From JBBDWK01 sp040902885 (GTDB taxonomy: Bacteria; Acidobacteriota; Terriglobia; Bryobacterales; Bryobacteraceae), in the NCBI GenBank assembly GCA_040902885.1, contig JBBDWK010000084.1:25380-89379 (forward strand): a DNA stretch of 64,000 nucleotides, written 5' to 3'. The notes beneath the pieces were generated by a model. That model was not told the origin of the DNA, made no database searches, and worked only from the letters and a program-made list of their open reading frames with translations. Positions within the stretch are counted from its first letter, which is position 1; the number at the start of each line of letters is the position of its first letter. The translations under genes were made by a program, and so were the position numbers. Below, in pieces: positions 54,436 to 63,751 of the stretch.

Positions 54436-54891
54436 TTTTTCTCCCCGCCCCTCAGCCCGGGGACATCCCCCATTTGACAACAAAAAGGTTCTGATTGACA
54501 GCCGAAAATGGATCGGACGCTCGGACATCAAGAAGTCGGCCACCAATATGCCGAAAAGCAGCATCGAAAATATACGATGTCCCGATGTCCGGTCCATGGC
54601 GGAACTCGCGCCTTGCGCGCCCGCATCGGCCAAGTCCAGAGGGAGCGTCAAAGGTTGCTGCTATGAGCTTGCATCTGCAGTTCACCGCCACCCCAATCAG
54701 AAATAGGCTTTACGTCAGAATCCGTCACAACAGACAATATTTAATTTATTCTGAAAGAGATAGGAGATGGGCTGGCATGAGCAGCCGCAGCCTTTCCGGC
54801 ACCGTGTAACGCGTAAGGAAGCGGTCGAGAAGTACAGCGATGCCAAACTACAATTGCCTCAAAATCAACGGATTACAATTATTGAGAAAGA
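54436..54891. other. 456-base region between the repeat-protein gene and tRNA-Gly
   Basis: Holds the promoter of the repeat-protein gene, then no clear gene. On the minus strand at about 54746-54847 a frame reads FGIAVLLDRFLTRYTVPERL before continuing to a TAA. It looks like the end of a real but unrecognised protein, possibly a remnant of mobile-element DNA next to the attachment site. An AT-rich patch lies at 54735-54755. Confidence 0.45.
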
Positions 54892-54913
54892 TGGAGCGGG
54901 AGACGGGAATCGA
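54879..54913. repeat. attR-like direct repeat in the 3' end of tRNA-Gly
   Basis: 35 bases spanning the 3' end of tRNA-Gly and 13 bases beyond it; repeated at 44031-44064 with one gap. See the island entry. The repeat includes the T-loop, T-stem 3' strand, acceptor 3' strand and CCA. Confidence 0.7.
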
Positions 54914-54966
54914 ACCCGCAACCAACAGCTTGGAAGGCTGTGACTCTACCATTGAGTTACTCCCGC
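54892..54966 (-). tRNA. tRNA-Gly (UCC anticodon)
   Basis: A 75-base cloverleaf with encoded CCA: acceptor GCGGGAG/CTCCCGC, D-arm ACTC/GAGT, anticodon stem ACAGC/GCTGT with loop CTTCCAA (anticodon TCC), T-arm GCGGG/CCCGT with loop TTCGATT, discriminator T. Its 3' portion is duplicated at 44031-44064. The intact copy kept here after integration is typical of tRNA-targeting elements. Confidence 0.95.
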
Positions 54967-54982
54967 GGGTCACTTTATTGTA

Positions 54983-56194
54983 TCAAAGGGGCAGAATCTC
55001 CTCGCGCACCGGATCGAACTTGAGCCGCCGCTTCTGGAGGTAGGCGATGTTGCCCAGGTGCGACGCCTGCGCCGAGCGGTGGCCCACCAGCACGTCTCCG
55101 TTAGGCCGCTGCCGCGAACGCACGCAGTCCAGGAAGTTGTTCACATGATCTACCGTCAGGTCGCCCTCGGCCTTCACTACCGTGGGTTGGGCGCCGCGTT
55201 CCGCCGTGCGGTACTCGAACTTGCCGCGGTCGATGTACAGCCGTCCTTCGGTCCCGCAGATCTCGAGCGCCGCGCCTGTAATTCCCGGCGCCAGGGTGGC
55301 CTCGAACGTCGCCGTCCATTCGCCCGGATACTCCAGCAGCACGTGGATCGTGTCCGGCGCCGTCCGTCCGTCTTTATAGTGGTAAATGCCGCCCGCCGCC
55401 ACGGCCGCCACCGGGATCTCCTCGCCGATCAGCATGTGCGCCACGTCGATCCAGTGCGTGAACAGGTCCGTCACCTGCCCGCCCCCGAATTCCAGATAAG
55501 CGCGGAAATTCCAGTACTGCTGCGGATCGTAATCGCGCCACTTCACCGGCCCCAGGTAGCGCGCCCAATCCAGGTTGGAGGGCTTCTGACGCAGCGCCGG
55601 CGGCGCCATGCGCAGGTGCGCCCCATTGCCGTGCCACCATGTCCGCACCAGCGTGATCTTGCCCAGCTTCTTCGTGTCGATATACTCCCGTTTGGCCTGG
55701 ATATAATGACGGCCCGAGCGCTGCTGCATGCCCACTTGGCAGACCCGCTCGTTCACGCGCGCCGCCTTGACGATACGCGGCCCTTCTTCAATGGTGAGCG
55801 TCAGCGGCTTCTCCACGTACACGTCCTTGCCTGCGTTCAGCGCGTCAATCGCCGTCTCGGCGTGCCAGTGATCGGGCGTCGCGATCAGCACGGCGTCCAG
55901 ATCGCGGAACTCGAGTAGTTTGCGGTGATCCGTGAACCCTTTCGCACCGGCCGCGTTCGACAGCGCCTTGTCGATGTGCGCGCCATAGACGTCGCAAGCC
56001 GCCGTCACCTGTACGGAGGAGTTCTTCTGAAAGCTCCCCATCACGCTCAAGCCGCGCCCTCCGCAGCCGATCAGGCCCAGGCGCACGCGGTCGTTCGCGC
56101 CCAGAATTTTCGAATAGGAAGAGACGGTCATCGAGGCGGCCGTAAACATGGCGCCGCGCATCAGGTCGCGCCGGTGCAGCTTGGTTTCAGGCAT
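54983..56194 (-). CDS. Tat-exported Gfo/Idh/MocA-family oxidoreductase
   Basis: About 403 residues from the ATG at 56194; longer starts read into the upstream intergenic region with no ribosome site. A twin-arginine signal (HRRDLMRGAMFTAASM) precedes a Rossmann domain (VRLGLIGCGGRGLSVMGSFQ), DHRKLLEFRDLDAVLIATPDHWH and GKDVYVEKPLTLTIEEG, with the catalytic EKP lysine, and a C-terminal alpha/beta substrate domain (GGGQVTDLFTHWIDVAHMLIG). Tat-exported members occur widely in Acidobacteriota and Planctomycetes and act on sugars or their derivatives in the periplasm, carrying bound NAD(P). Substrate unknown. Confidence 0.9.
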   Translation of the reverse strand: MPETKLHRRDLMRGAMFTAASMTVSSYSKILGANDRVRLGLIGCGGRGLSVMGSFQKNSSVQVTAACDVYGAHIDKALSNAAGAKGFTDHRKLLEFRDLDAVLIATPDHWHAETAIDALNAGKDVYVEKPLTLTIEEGPRIVKAARVNERVCQVGMQQRSGRHYIQAKREYIDTKKLGKITLVRTWWHGNGAHLRMAPPALRQKPSNLDWARYLGPVKWRDYDPQQYWNFRAYLEFGGGQVTDLFTHWIDVAHMLIGEEIPVAAVAAGGIYHYKDGRTAPDTIHVLLEYPGEWTATFEATLAPGITGAALEICGTEGRLYIDRGKFEYRTAERGAQPTVVKAEGDLTVDHVNNFLDCVRSRQRPNGDVLVGHRSAQASHLGNIAYLQKRRLKFDPVREEILPL

Positions 56195-56228
56195 ACCGAG
56201 TATTATATGCGCCGTCGCGAGCCGCCCG

Positions 56229-58196
56229 TCAGGGACCTTCGTGAACCTGCACACGCTGAACCGCGAGCGTCCGTGCCGCGCCGCTTGAATCGCCGCCGCT
56301 CGCGTCCTGGAGGTAGAACTCGGTACCGTCGACCACCCAGTCCGCCGTGTGGGCCACTCCGGAACTCGCCGCCGCAATGGCCATGGGGCCGGTAAGAGCC
56401 GCTCCCGAAGGCGAGCCAACCCGAATCTGCACTGCGGAAACGCCGCTCGCCGTCCACCGCAATGCCGTCCGTCCGACGAGCCTTCCCGGAAGAGCGATCA
56501 CCGGGTTCGGGTCCGCCAGCAGCGTGCCGCGGGGCGCCGCCGGCACCACGCGCGCGGTCGCAACGGCCAGCGTGCGGCTGCTGCCGGAAGACTCCCCATC
56601 GCTTGCGTCCTGCAAAAAGAACGAGGTTCCGTCGGCGACCCAGTCTCCCGTCTCGGCGCTGCCTATCGCGCTCGTGAGTCCGGTCAGTAGAGGACCCGCC
56701 GGCGAGAGAATTCGGATCTGAACTTGCTCCACTCCGGAAGCTCGCCAGGTCAGCGTGGTCCTGCCCAGCCTGCTTCCGGCCGGCACCCGAATCGGGTTCG
56801 GAGTGGCCGCAATCTCCCCGCCCCGGCGAAACGTCTCGGGGTTCTCCAGGTAAGACGCAATGGAGGGATACATCGCCGCGAAACGGCCGCCCCGCGTGGC
56901 GGCGCCGGGCGCGCACGCATCGCCTGCCGCGCCGGCGCTGACCACGCCGATCAGGCTGCCCCGGCCATCGAAGACGCCGCCGCCCGAAGATCCCGGCTCG
57001 ATGGTTCCCCGATCCAGATCCAGCACATAGTATTTCTCCGCCGGTTGGAGACGTCCATCCACCACCGAATCCCGGTCGCGGATTCGCACTCCGAAAGCGA
57101 TTCGCTTGTGCGACCCTTCCGGGTGGGTCACGGCGGCCACCTCCCCTCCCAGGGCCGGCTCGTCGGCGGTCCATCCGCTGAGCGCCACGCGCGTATCCGG
57201 AAATCGCGAAAGCCGCACCAGCGACCAATCCCCCTCCCTGGCGGGACCCCCAGCCAACAGCGTGCCGACCTGCACCCGCGCCGCGCGGCTGCGTGGGGGC
57301 GGCGGCGCATTGCAGCCCTCTGTCTGGTAGTTGAAGAAAAGATCCATCGTGCGCGCCGCGCTCTCGTCCGTAATGCAGTGATTGGCTGTGAGAAACAGCG
57401 GCGGCGGCGAGGCGTATGTGGCGTTGACCAGCGTGCCCGAGCAGGCGAAGGCCTGTCCATCGCGAACGTAAGTGTAATGCGCGGAAGCCAGAATCGGCAC
57501 CTCCCAGGGTTCGTGCTGGAAGCAGCTCGCGTCCAGGTGGCACTCCGCGGCCTGCCGTGGCGTCAACCCGTCCGCAACGGATTGGAAAGCGAGCGCCCGC
57601 TCGCGCGGTCCCTCCCAAGGGCTTTCCCAAAGATGCAGGGCCTCGGCAATCTGGAACGGCGGCCGGCCTTCCGCGCGGGCGTTGTCTTCGGGCACGTATT
57701 CCACAATGGCGGAGTCCGAAAACACGGTGTGGCTCCAGAACTCGCCGTCGCCGTGCAATCCTCCGCCCGTGTACGGCGGCAGAATCTCGGCGTCCTCGTC
57801 TCCAGCGCCGTATACCCAGACCCTGCCGGCGCCTGCCGCGAAACCACTGAAGCGGACCCGCAGCCCTTTCGCGCCGGCTTGGCGAATAGTGAGCCTCCAG
57901 AAGCGCTCGCCCGTGGGAGCCGAAATCCATTCGCCTTCGCGCACGCAGCCGTAAGGCATGGCGCGTACCGCTCCGATGGCGCGATCCGGTTCGGGCGCGG
58001 CGGCGCGCCGCACGTCGTCGCTCTTCAAAGAGGGCAGCGCCAGCACCGGAGGTTGGGAGGCGACCAGCCGCCCGGGAGGCAGCAACGCGCGCGCCGGAAT
58101 ATCGTCCGGTTCGCGCACCACGGGACCGGCGCCCTGGCCAAGCAAGGACGAAGAGATCGCAGCGAACCAAAGAAGCAGAATCGAAGTGGCGGACAT
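56229..58196 (-). CDS. Secreted trypsin-like serine protease with two C-terminal repeats
   Basis: A 655-residue exported protein. Signal peptide 1-20; an N-terminal beta-rich pro-region (about 85-190: APTGERFWRLTIRQAGAKGLR); protease domain about 230-460 with catalytic H273 (FLTANHC), D323 (EGDWSLVRL) and S404 (EPGSSGGGVFDGRG); and two homologous C-terminal modules of about 85 residues (DPNP/TPNP ... TxLxWxASGVxxVQIRxxSP ... DWVxDGTxFxLQDAS), probably for surface or substrate binding. The pairing of cysteines (C252-C274) fits S1 proteases of the lysyl/glutamyl endopeptidase type. It stands alone between the oxidoreductase and the Cas6-like gene. Confidence 0.9.
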   Translation of the reverse strand: MSATSILLLWFAAISSSLLGQGAGPVVREPDDIPARALLPPGRLVASQPPVLALPSLKSDDVRRAAAPEPDRAIGAVRAMPYGCVREGEWISAPTGERFWRLTIRQAGAKGLRVRFSGFAAGAGRVWVYGAGDEDAEILPPYTGGGLHGDGEFWSHTVFSDSAIVEYVPEDNARAEGRPPFQIAEALHLWESPWEGPRERALAFQSVADGLTPRQAAECHLDASCFQHEPWEVPILASAHYTYVRDGQAFACSGTLVNATYASPPPLFLTANHCITDESAARTMDLFFNYQTEGCNAPPPPRSRAARVQVGTLLAGGPAREGDWSLVRLSRFPDTRVALSGWTADEPALGGEVAAVTHPEGSHKRIAFGVRIRDRDSVVDGRLQPAEKYYVLDLDRGTIEPGSSGGGVFDGRGSLIGVVSAGAAGDACAPGAATRGGRFAAMYPSIASYLENPETFRRGGEIAATPNPIRVPAGSRLGRTTLTWRASGVEQVQIRILSPAGPLLTGLTSAIGSAETGDWVADGTSFFLQDASDGESSGSSRTLAVATARVVPAAPRGTLLADPNPVIALPGRLVGRTALRWTASGVSAVQIRVGSPSGAALTGPMAIAAASSGVAHTADWVVDGTEFYLQDASGGDSSGAARTLAVQRVQVHEGP

Positions 58197-58208
58197 TCCT
58201 CGCAGATT

Positions 58209-59206
58209 CTAACCCGAGCCGGACGAAGGACTCTCGGCGTGCGCGCGTGGAGTTGTGGTTACCGCCGAAACCTCGATCTCTCCCTTTCCCCAAACAGTCT
58301 GCCGCCCGACGCCGGTCCAGCGGGCGGCTCGCAGATAGGGCAGAAACTCGCCCACATCGCCCTCGTACTCCGCTTCGCCACAAAGCCGCCCAGCGAGTGC
58401 GTCTGCCCCGTCCGGCTGGACCGCCGCTCAACCTCCACGCGCCCCCAATCCCACCGCGCCAGCTTCACGTTCGCCGCCCGTTCGCCCATCGCCCGAAAGT
58501 CGATTGCCAGCGGCCCCTCTCCATACAACGCCCGGAGCGTGCTCAACCGGTCCCGCGCCCGTGCAAAAAGAATCCCGAACTCGGGCCGCTGCGCAGGCCC
58601 CGTCCCAGTTTTCAGTTCGGTCGGCGTCAGAAAGCGAACCAGCAACCGGCTCGCGGTCTCCGGGGCCAGGTCCAGAACCAGCGGCGGCGGCAGCACGTCC
58701 CCCGGGGACACGCATATACCCGGGCCGCCGTTCCGCCCCAGGCACTCCACTGCCTCCAGCTCCGCCTTCGCCCTTCCCGGACCGAGTCCCTCGCGCGCGA
58801 GCTGCGCAAATGCCTTCGTGTACCAGGCAAGCGCCGGGTCGCGGACATCGAATACATGCACGTCGAAATGGAATCGCTGGTCCGGCCGGATAGTAAGCCC
58901 GTCCAGATGCGCGGCGCGGAAGACGAAGGGCCTCGGCCAGTCCGCCAGCCCGCTAGGACCCGCTTTCGCCGTTCCAGGCTGGAAGATCCGGGCGTAGGCG
59001 CAGGATGCGGCAATCTCGCAAGCTTCCGTCCCAGGGCACTGCTCCTCGCAGGCCACCCGCCGCAAGGATGCGCCAAATGCGCCGCGCACCAAGTTCGCGG
59101 ACTTCCCGGAGGGAAAGTGCAGGGAGCCGATCGCCCGGAAGTGGAAGCGAAAGCGATAGAAACGAAACTCCACGGCTCCGATCATCCCTGGCGTCATCCC
59201 TTTCAC
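58209..59206 (-). pseudogene. Orphan Cas6-like RAMP endoribonuclease, frameshifted near its 3' end
   Basis: The main reading frame encodes FRFYRFRFHFRAIGSLHFP, CAYARIF, PSGLADWPRPFVFRAAHLDGL and a RAMP-type C-terminal half: the Cas6 (PF10040-type) layout. At about 58377-58381 the frame slips: GGFV should continue as GEAEYEGDVGEFLPYLRAA then RWTGVGRQTVWGKGEIEV, the glycine-rich Cas6 C-terminus, and this is found intact one frame over, closing at TAG 58209. A single missing G in GTGGGC explains it. The start is uncertain (GTG 59206, ATG 59197 or 59185). No CRISPR array or other cas gene is in the window. A sequencing error is possible. Confidence 0.75.
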
Positions 59207-59265
59207 CCTCCGCCTCCGCTGTTGTATGCTACATCCAATCCAAATTGCATGAAGGGGACTTCATT

Positions 59266-62200
59266 ATGAATCGTCTGTTTCTTGTGGGCCTCTGTCTGGT
59301 CCTCACCGCCCTGCACGCCCAGGATCCGCGCGGCTTCATCCGCGGCACCATCACTGATACCACCGGTTCGGTGATTCCAGCCGCCAAGGTCCGCGCCATC
59401 AGCGAAGAAACCGGTGTCGCCGCCGTCGCTCAATCCAATGAGGCTGGTCTCTATAACATTCCCTACCTCATCCCCGGTTTCTATAAGCTCACCGTGGAGC
59501 AGACTGGGTTTAAGTCCTTCGTCCGCACCCGCGTCGAAGTCCGCGTTTCGGAAACCGTCGAAGTTCCGATTCAACTCGAAATCGGCTCCCTCACCGAAAC
59601 GGTCGAGGTAATCGACGCGACACCGCAATTGGAAACCGCCCACTCATCGCTGGGTCTGGTGGTGGACCAGCGCCGCATCTCGGAGCTCCCGCAGCGCGGC
59701 GCCAACCCGCTGGAACTTACGCTCCTCGCTCCCGGAGTCGCCAACACCACCAACCTCCGCCTTCGCAAGTCCATGGCTCCGGAGGCTACCTCGGACGTCA
59801 GCGCGGACGGCGCAGGCCGCTTCAACAATGAGTTCCAGATCGACGGAATCTCCAATACCGCGGCCGACCGCGGACAAGGCTACGCGCGCGTCGCTTACGC
59901 CCCGCCGGCGTCCGCCGTGCGCGAATTCAAAATTCAGACTTCGGCTTACGATGCCTCTGTCGGTCACACCATGGGATCGATCGTCAACGTCTCCACCGCC
60001 TCCGGCACCAACGAGCTGCACGGCGAAGCCCACTGGTTCCTCCGCCATTCCGCCCTCGACGCTCCCAACTTTTTCAACAACAAAAACAACACGCCGAGGC
60101 CGGTCTATCAGGACAATCGCTATGGACTTTCCATCGGCGGTCCCATCTGGTTTCCGAAGATTTACAACGGCAAGAACCGCACGTTTTTCTTCTACGCGTT
60201 TGAAGGTAATCAATTTGGCGTTCCCAGTCAGTTCACGCGCACCGTTCCAACCGCCGCTCAACGCAACGGCGACTTCTCCGCTCTTCTCCCGCTCACGAAC
60301 GCCAACTACCAGATCTACGATCCCTTTAGCACGGTTCCGGCCGCCAATGGCCGCTTCTCCCGCACACCGTTTGCGGGCAATATCATTCCGCGCAACCGCC
60401 TGGATCAGCTTGGCGTCAATCTGGCCAATCTCTACCCGCTGCCAAACGCGCCGAACACCGCTACCGCCGACGGACGAAACAACTTCTTCAGCGCACCCAA
60501 GGCCATCCAGAAGACATACTCCAACCTTATCCGCTTCGATCATGCTTTCAGCGAGAATCACCGCATCTTTCTGCGCGCCCACTACGATTTCTGGAAGGAG
60601 AACAAGAATCACGACTTTCTGAACGAGATCAACGGCATTCACCAGAACCGGCCCAACCGAGGTGTCGCTCTCGATGACGTCATCGTTCTCAACCCAACGA
60701 CCGTTCTGAATCTCCGCTATGGATTCACCAGCACCAAATGGTGGCAGTACCGAACCTCTCGCGGCTTCGATCTAGCCGGCCTTGGCTTCTCACCGCAGCT
60801 CGTCGCTCTCACCGAAAAGGGCCAGTCGCCGCTTCCTCGAGTCACTCCTGGCGCGTACTCTCAACTCTCCTGGTGGGAGAATCCTGGCGACGGAGTCAAT
60901 TCATCGTTGACCCACTCCGGAACCGCCACCATCACCAAGCTTGCCGGCAACCACTCCATCCGCTTCGGACCCGAGTACCGCCTCTATCGCAGCTTCAACA
61001 ACCGGCGGCCCATCGGCGTTTCCCCCGATCTGTCCTTCAACAATACCTACACGCGCGGCCCACTCGACAACTCGCCTACCGCTCCTATCGGGCAGGACTT
61101 AGCCGCCATGCTCCTCGGCATTCCCGCAGGCAGCATGGAGATCACCGCGAACTCCGCGCTGCAGAACCAATACATCGGCCTCTACGTTCACGACGACTGG
61201 AAGGTAACTCGCCGCCTCACGCTCAATCTCGGACTCCGCTACGAGATGGAAACTCCCATCAACGAGCGCTATGACCGTCTTCAGTCGGAGTTTGACTCCA
61301 CCACGCCGAACCCGATCGACGCCGCCGCCCGCGCCAACTACGCCCGCAACCCCATCCCAGAGCTGCCGGTAAGCCAGTTCCGTGCTCTTGGCGGATTGAC
61401 ATGGGCCAATCAGGGCGGGAACGGCCGCAGTCCTTACTTAGGAGAGAAGAACAACTTTCTGCCCCGAATCGGCTTCGCGCTTCAGCTCGCCAAAGACACG
61501 ATCATGCGGGGCGGCTACGGAATCTTTTTCAATACACTGGGCGTCAACACGATCCTTCCCCTTCAAACCGGATTTACGCAATCCACCCCCATTCAAGCCT
61601 CTCTGGATAGCGGCCTGACCTACCGCGCTACCACGGCGAACCCTTTTCCGGCAGGTCTCATTCAACCACAGGGCCCGGCGGGCGGCCTCACAACTAACCT
61701 CGGCCAAGCCATTGACGCTTACTACCGACCAAACAAGCAAGGCTATGCCCAGCGCTGGTCGCTCGGCATTCAACACGTCTTTCCGGGGCAACTGCTGCTG
61801 GATGCCAGCTACGTAGCCAACCGCGGCACGCGCCTCGACGCCGAGCGCCAGCTGAATGCCACTCCGGCCGAGCACCTTAGCCGCTCTCCCGTTCGCGATC
61901 AGGCGCGGATCGACTTTCTCAGCCAGCAGTTCTCCAACCCCTTCCGCGGGACCGACCCGATCTACGGCGCAAATATCAGCCGTGCGAACCTCCTGCGCCC
62001 CTATCCCCACTTCGGCGACGTCGCCGTTGAGGAGCCAATCGGCTACTCCTGGTACCACTCGCTTCAGGTGAGAGCCGAGCGCCGTTTCGCGCAAGGCTTC
62101 ACCTTCCAGCTCGCTTACACCTTTTCGAAGGTGATGGAAGCCATCGAATTCATCAACGCTGCTGACACGGTTCCCTACGAGAGCATCAGCAATTTCGACC

Positions 62201-62733
62201 GTACGCACCGTATCGCCTCCAGCGGGATTTGGGAGGTTCCCATCGGTAAGGGGCGCAAGTTCGCCGCCAACCTCCCAAAACCGGTCGACTTCTTCATCGG
62301 CGGCTGGCAGATCGGCGCGGTCGTCGCTCTCCAATCCGGCGGTCCCATGGGCTTCGGCAATTCCATCTTCAACGGCGACCTCAAGAACATCCCCCTGCCG
62401 AAGGATCAGCGGAATGTCGACCGTTGGTTCAACATCGATGCCGGCTTCAACCGGAACGCGAACCAGCAGCTTGCCTCCAACTACCGTCTCTTTCCGCTCC
62501 GCTTCGGCGGCATCCGCAGCCCCGGCCAAAGGAGCTGGGACTTCTCCATTGTGAAGAACTTCCCGATCAAAGAATCCTTCAAGGCCCAGTTCCGCGCCGA
62601 CACCTACAACGCTTGGAACCATACGAATTTCAACGCGCCCAATACCACGCCGACCAATACGGCCTTCGGCCGCATCACCGGCACTGCCGGCGATGCCCGC
62701 AACTGGCAAATGTCGTTAAAGGTGATGTTCTGA
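59266..62733 (+). CDS. Oar-like TonB-dependent outer-membrane receptor
   Basis: A 1155-residue protein from the ATG at 59266 (GGGG seven to ten bases upstream, then the signal peptide MNRLFLVGLCLVLTALHAQ); the frame is open further upstream but that part is antisense to the Cas6-like gene. Carboxypeptidase-regulatory-like domain (RGFIRGTITDTTGSVIPAAKV), plug (RFNNEFQIDGISNTAADRG; GSIVNVSTASGTNELHGEAHW) and barrel ending RNWQMSLKVMF. It should import a large ligand; the substrate is unknown. It is divergent from the Cas6-like gene and convergent with the truncated comM. Confidence 0.92.
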   Translation: MNRLFLVGLCLVLTALHAQDPRGFIRGTITDTTGSVIPAAKVRAISEETGVAAVAQSNEAGLYNIPYLIPGFYKLTVEQTGFKSFVRTRVEVRVSETVEVPIQLEIGSLTETVEVIDATPQLETAHSSLGLVVDQRRISELPQRGANPLELTLLAPGVANTTNLRLRKSMAPEATSDVSADGAGRFNNEFQIDGISNTAADRGQGYARVAYAPPASAVREFKIQTSAYDASVGHTMGSIVNVSTASGTNELHGEAHWFLRHSALDAPNFFNNKNNTPRPVYQDNRYGLSIGGPIWFPKIYNGKNRTFFFYAFEGNQFGVPSQFTRTVPTAAQRNGDFSALLPLTNANYQIYDPFSTVPAANGRFSRTPFAGNIIPRNRLDQLGVNLANLYPLPNAPNTATADGRNNFFSAPKAIQKTYSNLIRFDHAFSENHRIFLRAHYDFWKENKNHDFLNEINGIHQNRPNRGVALDDVIVLNPTTVLNLRYGFTSTKWWQYRTSRGFDLAGLGFSPQLVALTEKGQSPLPRVTPGAYSQLSWWENPGDGVNSSLTHSGTATITKLAGNHSIRFGPEYRLYRSFNNRRPIGVSPDLSFNNTYTRGPLDNSPTAPIGQDLAAMLLGIPAGSMEITANSALQNQYIGLYVHDDWKVTRRLTLNLGLRYEMETPINERYDRLQSEFDSTTPNPIDAAARANYARNPIPELPVSQFRALGGLTWANQGGNGRSPYLGEKNNFLPRIGFALQLAKDTIMRGGYGIFFNTLGVNTILPLQTGFTQSTPIQASLDSGLTYRATTANPFPAGLIQPQGPAGGLTTNLGQAIDAYYRPNKQGYAQRWSLGIQHVFPGQLLLDASYVANRGTRLDAERQLNATPAEHLSRSPVRDQARIDFLSQQFSNPFRGTDPIYGANISRANLLRPYPHFGDVAVEEPIGYSWYHSLQVRAERRFAQGFTFQLAYTFSKVMEAIEFINAADTVPYESISNFDRTHRIASSGIWEVPIGKGRKFAANLPKPVDFFIGGWQIGAVVALQSGGPMGFGNSIFNGDLKNIPLPKDQRNVDRWFNIDAGFNRNANQQLASNYRLFPLRFGGIRSPGQRSWDFSIVKNFPIKESFKAQFRADTYNAWNHTNFNAPNTTPTNTAFGRITGTAGDARNWQMSLKVMF

Positions 62734-62755
62734 AAGCGTAAGCCCACATGAAACG

Positions 62756-63226
62756 TTAAGACCAATAGTTCCGGTCCAGACTGCGGTATTGCACGGCTTC
62801 GGCCAAGTGCTTGGCGGAGACGGCTTCGGAGCGGTCGAGATCGGCGATCGTGCGGGCGAGTTTCAGGATGCGGTCGTGCGCGCGGGCCGAGAGTCCCATC
62901 TTGCGCACCGCCATCTCGAGCGTCCGCTCGCCGGCTGGGTCGAGAACGCACAGCTTCCGCAGCGCGCCCGCCGGGATGTGCGCATTGTAATAGCCGCGCG
63001 ACTGTTGGATGGCCCGCGCCGCCAGCACGCGCTCCCGAATCTGATCCGAAGTTGTGCCCTGGTCGTTCCCGCGCAGCTCTTTGTATGCGACGGCGGGCAC
63101 CTCGATGTGAATGTCGATGCGGTCGAGCAGCGGCCCGGAGATCTTGCCGAGATAGCGCTGGATGATGCCCGGAGTGCAGCGGCATTCGCGCGCGGCGTCG
63201 CCATAGAAGCCGCACGGACACTCCTG
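62756..63226 (-). pseudogene. comM: comM/yifB (Mg-chelatase-like ATPase), C-terminal third only
   Basis: About 156 codons that match the C-terminal end of ComM/YifB: CPCGFYGDAARECRCTPG (zinc-binding loop), IIQRYLGKISGPLLDRIDIH with the sensor 1 arginine region, the RERVLAARAIQQSRG linker and the ending AEAVQYRSLDRNYWS. A full protein has about 500 residues. Homology begins abruptly at QECPCG (about 63226); the open frame beyond that to 63415 is antisense to the XRE gene and unlike ComM. ComM helps integrate foreign DNA during transformation, and it is a known hotspot for resistance islands in Acinetobacter. The 5' part must be lost or lie beyond this window. Confidence 0.85.
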
Positions 63227-63228
63227 CG

Positions 63229-63696
63229 TTGCCTTTTTGCCATTGGCGGCTGACAGGACAGAAGCCCTCACACAAAAAGTACCCGAAGATAGTGAAAACA
63301 ATAGGGGATCATCTTCGGAAGCGACGACTTGACCTCGGTATCCTCCAAAGAGAGGTCGCCAGCCAAATTGGTGTAGACAAAGCATCGGTTGCCAACTGGG
63401 AACGCAACCGCTCAAGCCCTGACCTACGCTTCATTCCTGCGGTCATCCGGTTTCTTGGCTACAACCCGCTCACTGAAGCCAAAGATCTGGCTGGCAAGCT
63501 GACCAGGTTCAGGACCAGCTGCGGGCTCACACAGGAGGCCTTAGCGCGGAAGCTCGGCATCAACGAATCCACGATTGCTCACTGGGAACAAGGGACGAGG
63601 CACCCGACCGGACAGTACCGGAGATTGATTGAGGACTTCCTTGCAAGTGACGGTTCATCATCAGCCGCACAATTCGCGCCTCGCCCATGCGCGTAA
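63229..63696 (+). CDS. XRE-family regulator with two helix-turn-helix domains
   Basis: A 155-residue protein starting at TTG 63229 (MPFCHWRLTGQKP), two bases from the comM break. First HTH at about 27-80 (GDHLRKRRLDLGILQREVA, GVDKASVANWERN, PAVIRFLGYNP), second at about 90-143 (FRTSCGLTQEALARKLGI, NESTIAHWEQGTRHP). Proteins with this PFCH-x-x-L ... FLGYNP outline are common in mobile and accessory DNA. The start is chosen because relatives also begin with PFCH. It likely represses or controls the effector gene 56 bases downstream. Confidence 0.85.
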   Translation: MPFCHWRLTGQKPSHKKYPKIVKTIGDHLRKRRLDLGILQREVASQIGVDKASVANWERNRSSPDLRFIPAVIRFLGYNPLTEAKDLAGKLTRFRTSCGLTQEALARKLGINESTIAHWEQGTRHPTGQYRRLIEDFLASDGSSSAAQFAPRPCA

Positions 63697-63751
63697 CTAT
63701 CCCCAAAGCGTTTGCGGCTTACAGTGAATAGTGGCTTGAGGAACAGGGCCG

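Larger units (their letters stand above)
44031..54966. mobile_element. Putative tRNA-Gly-associated genomic island
   Basis: About 10.9 kb bounded by an intact tRNA-Gly on the right and a direct repeat of its 3' end on the left, with cargo on the 3' side of the tRNA, the classic geometry. Cargo: membrane TIR protein, exported caspase-like/TPR protein, Oar-like receptor, large exported repeat protein. No integrase, relaxase or transposase is present, so the element is either decayed or was mobilised from elsewhere; an old tRNA duplication plus decay is the alternative. Confidence 0.45.

Noticed and set aside
54840..55043. Short frame reading ...ERETGIEPATNS... across tRNA-Gly
   Set aside because: This is the well-known false translation of a tRNA's reverse complement.
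56203..58431. 742-codon minus-strand frame and the 757-codon plus-strand frame overlapping it
   Set aside because: Both cover the trypsin-like protease, whose own frame has signal peptide and catalytic triad.
58209..59206. CRISPR array or other cas genes near the Cas6-like gene
   Set aside because: No regularly spaced repeats and no other cas-like product were seen in the window.
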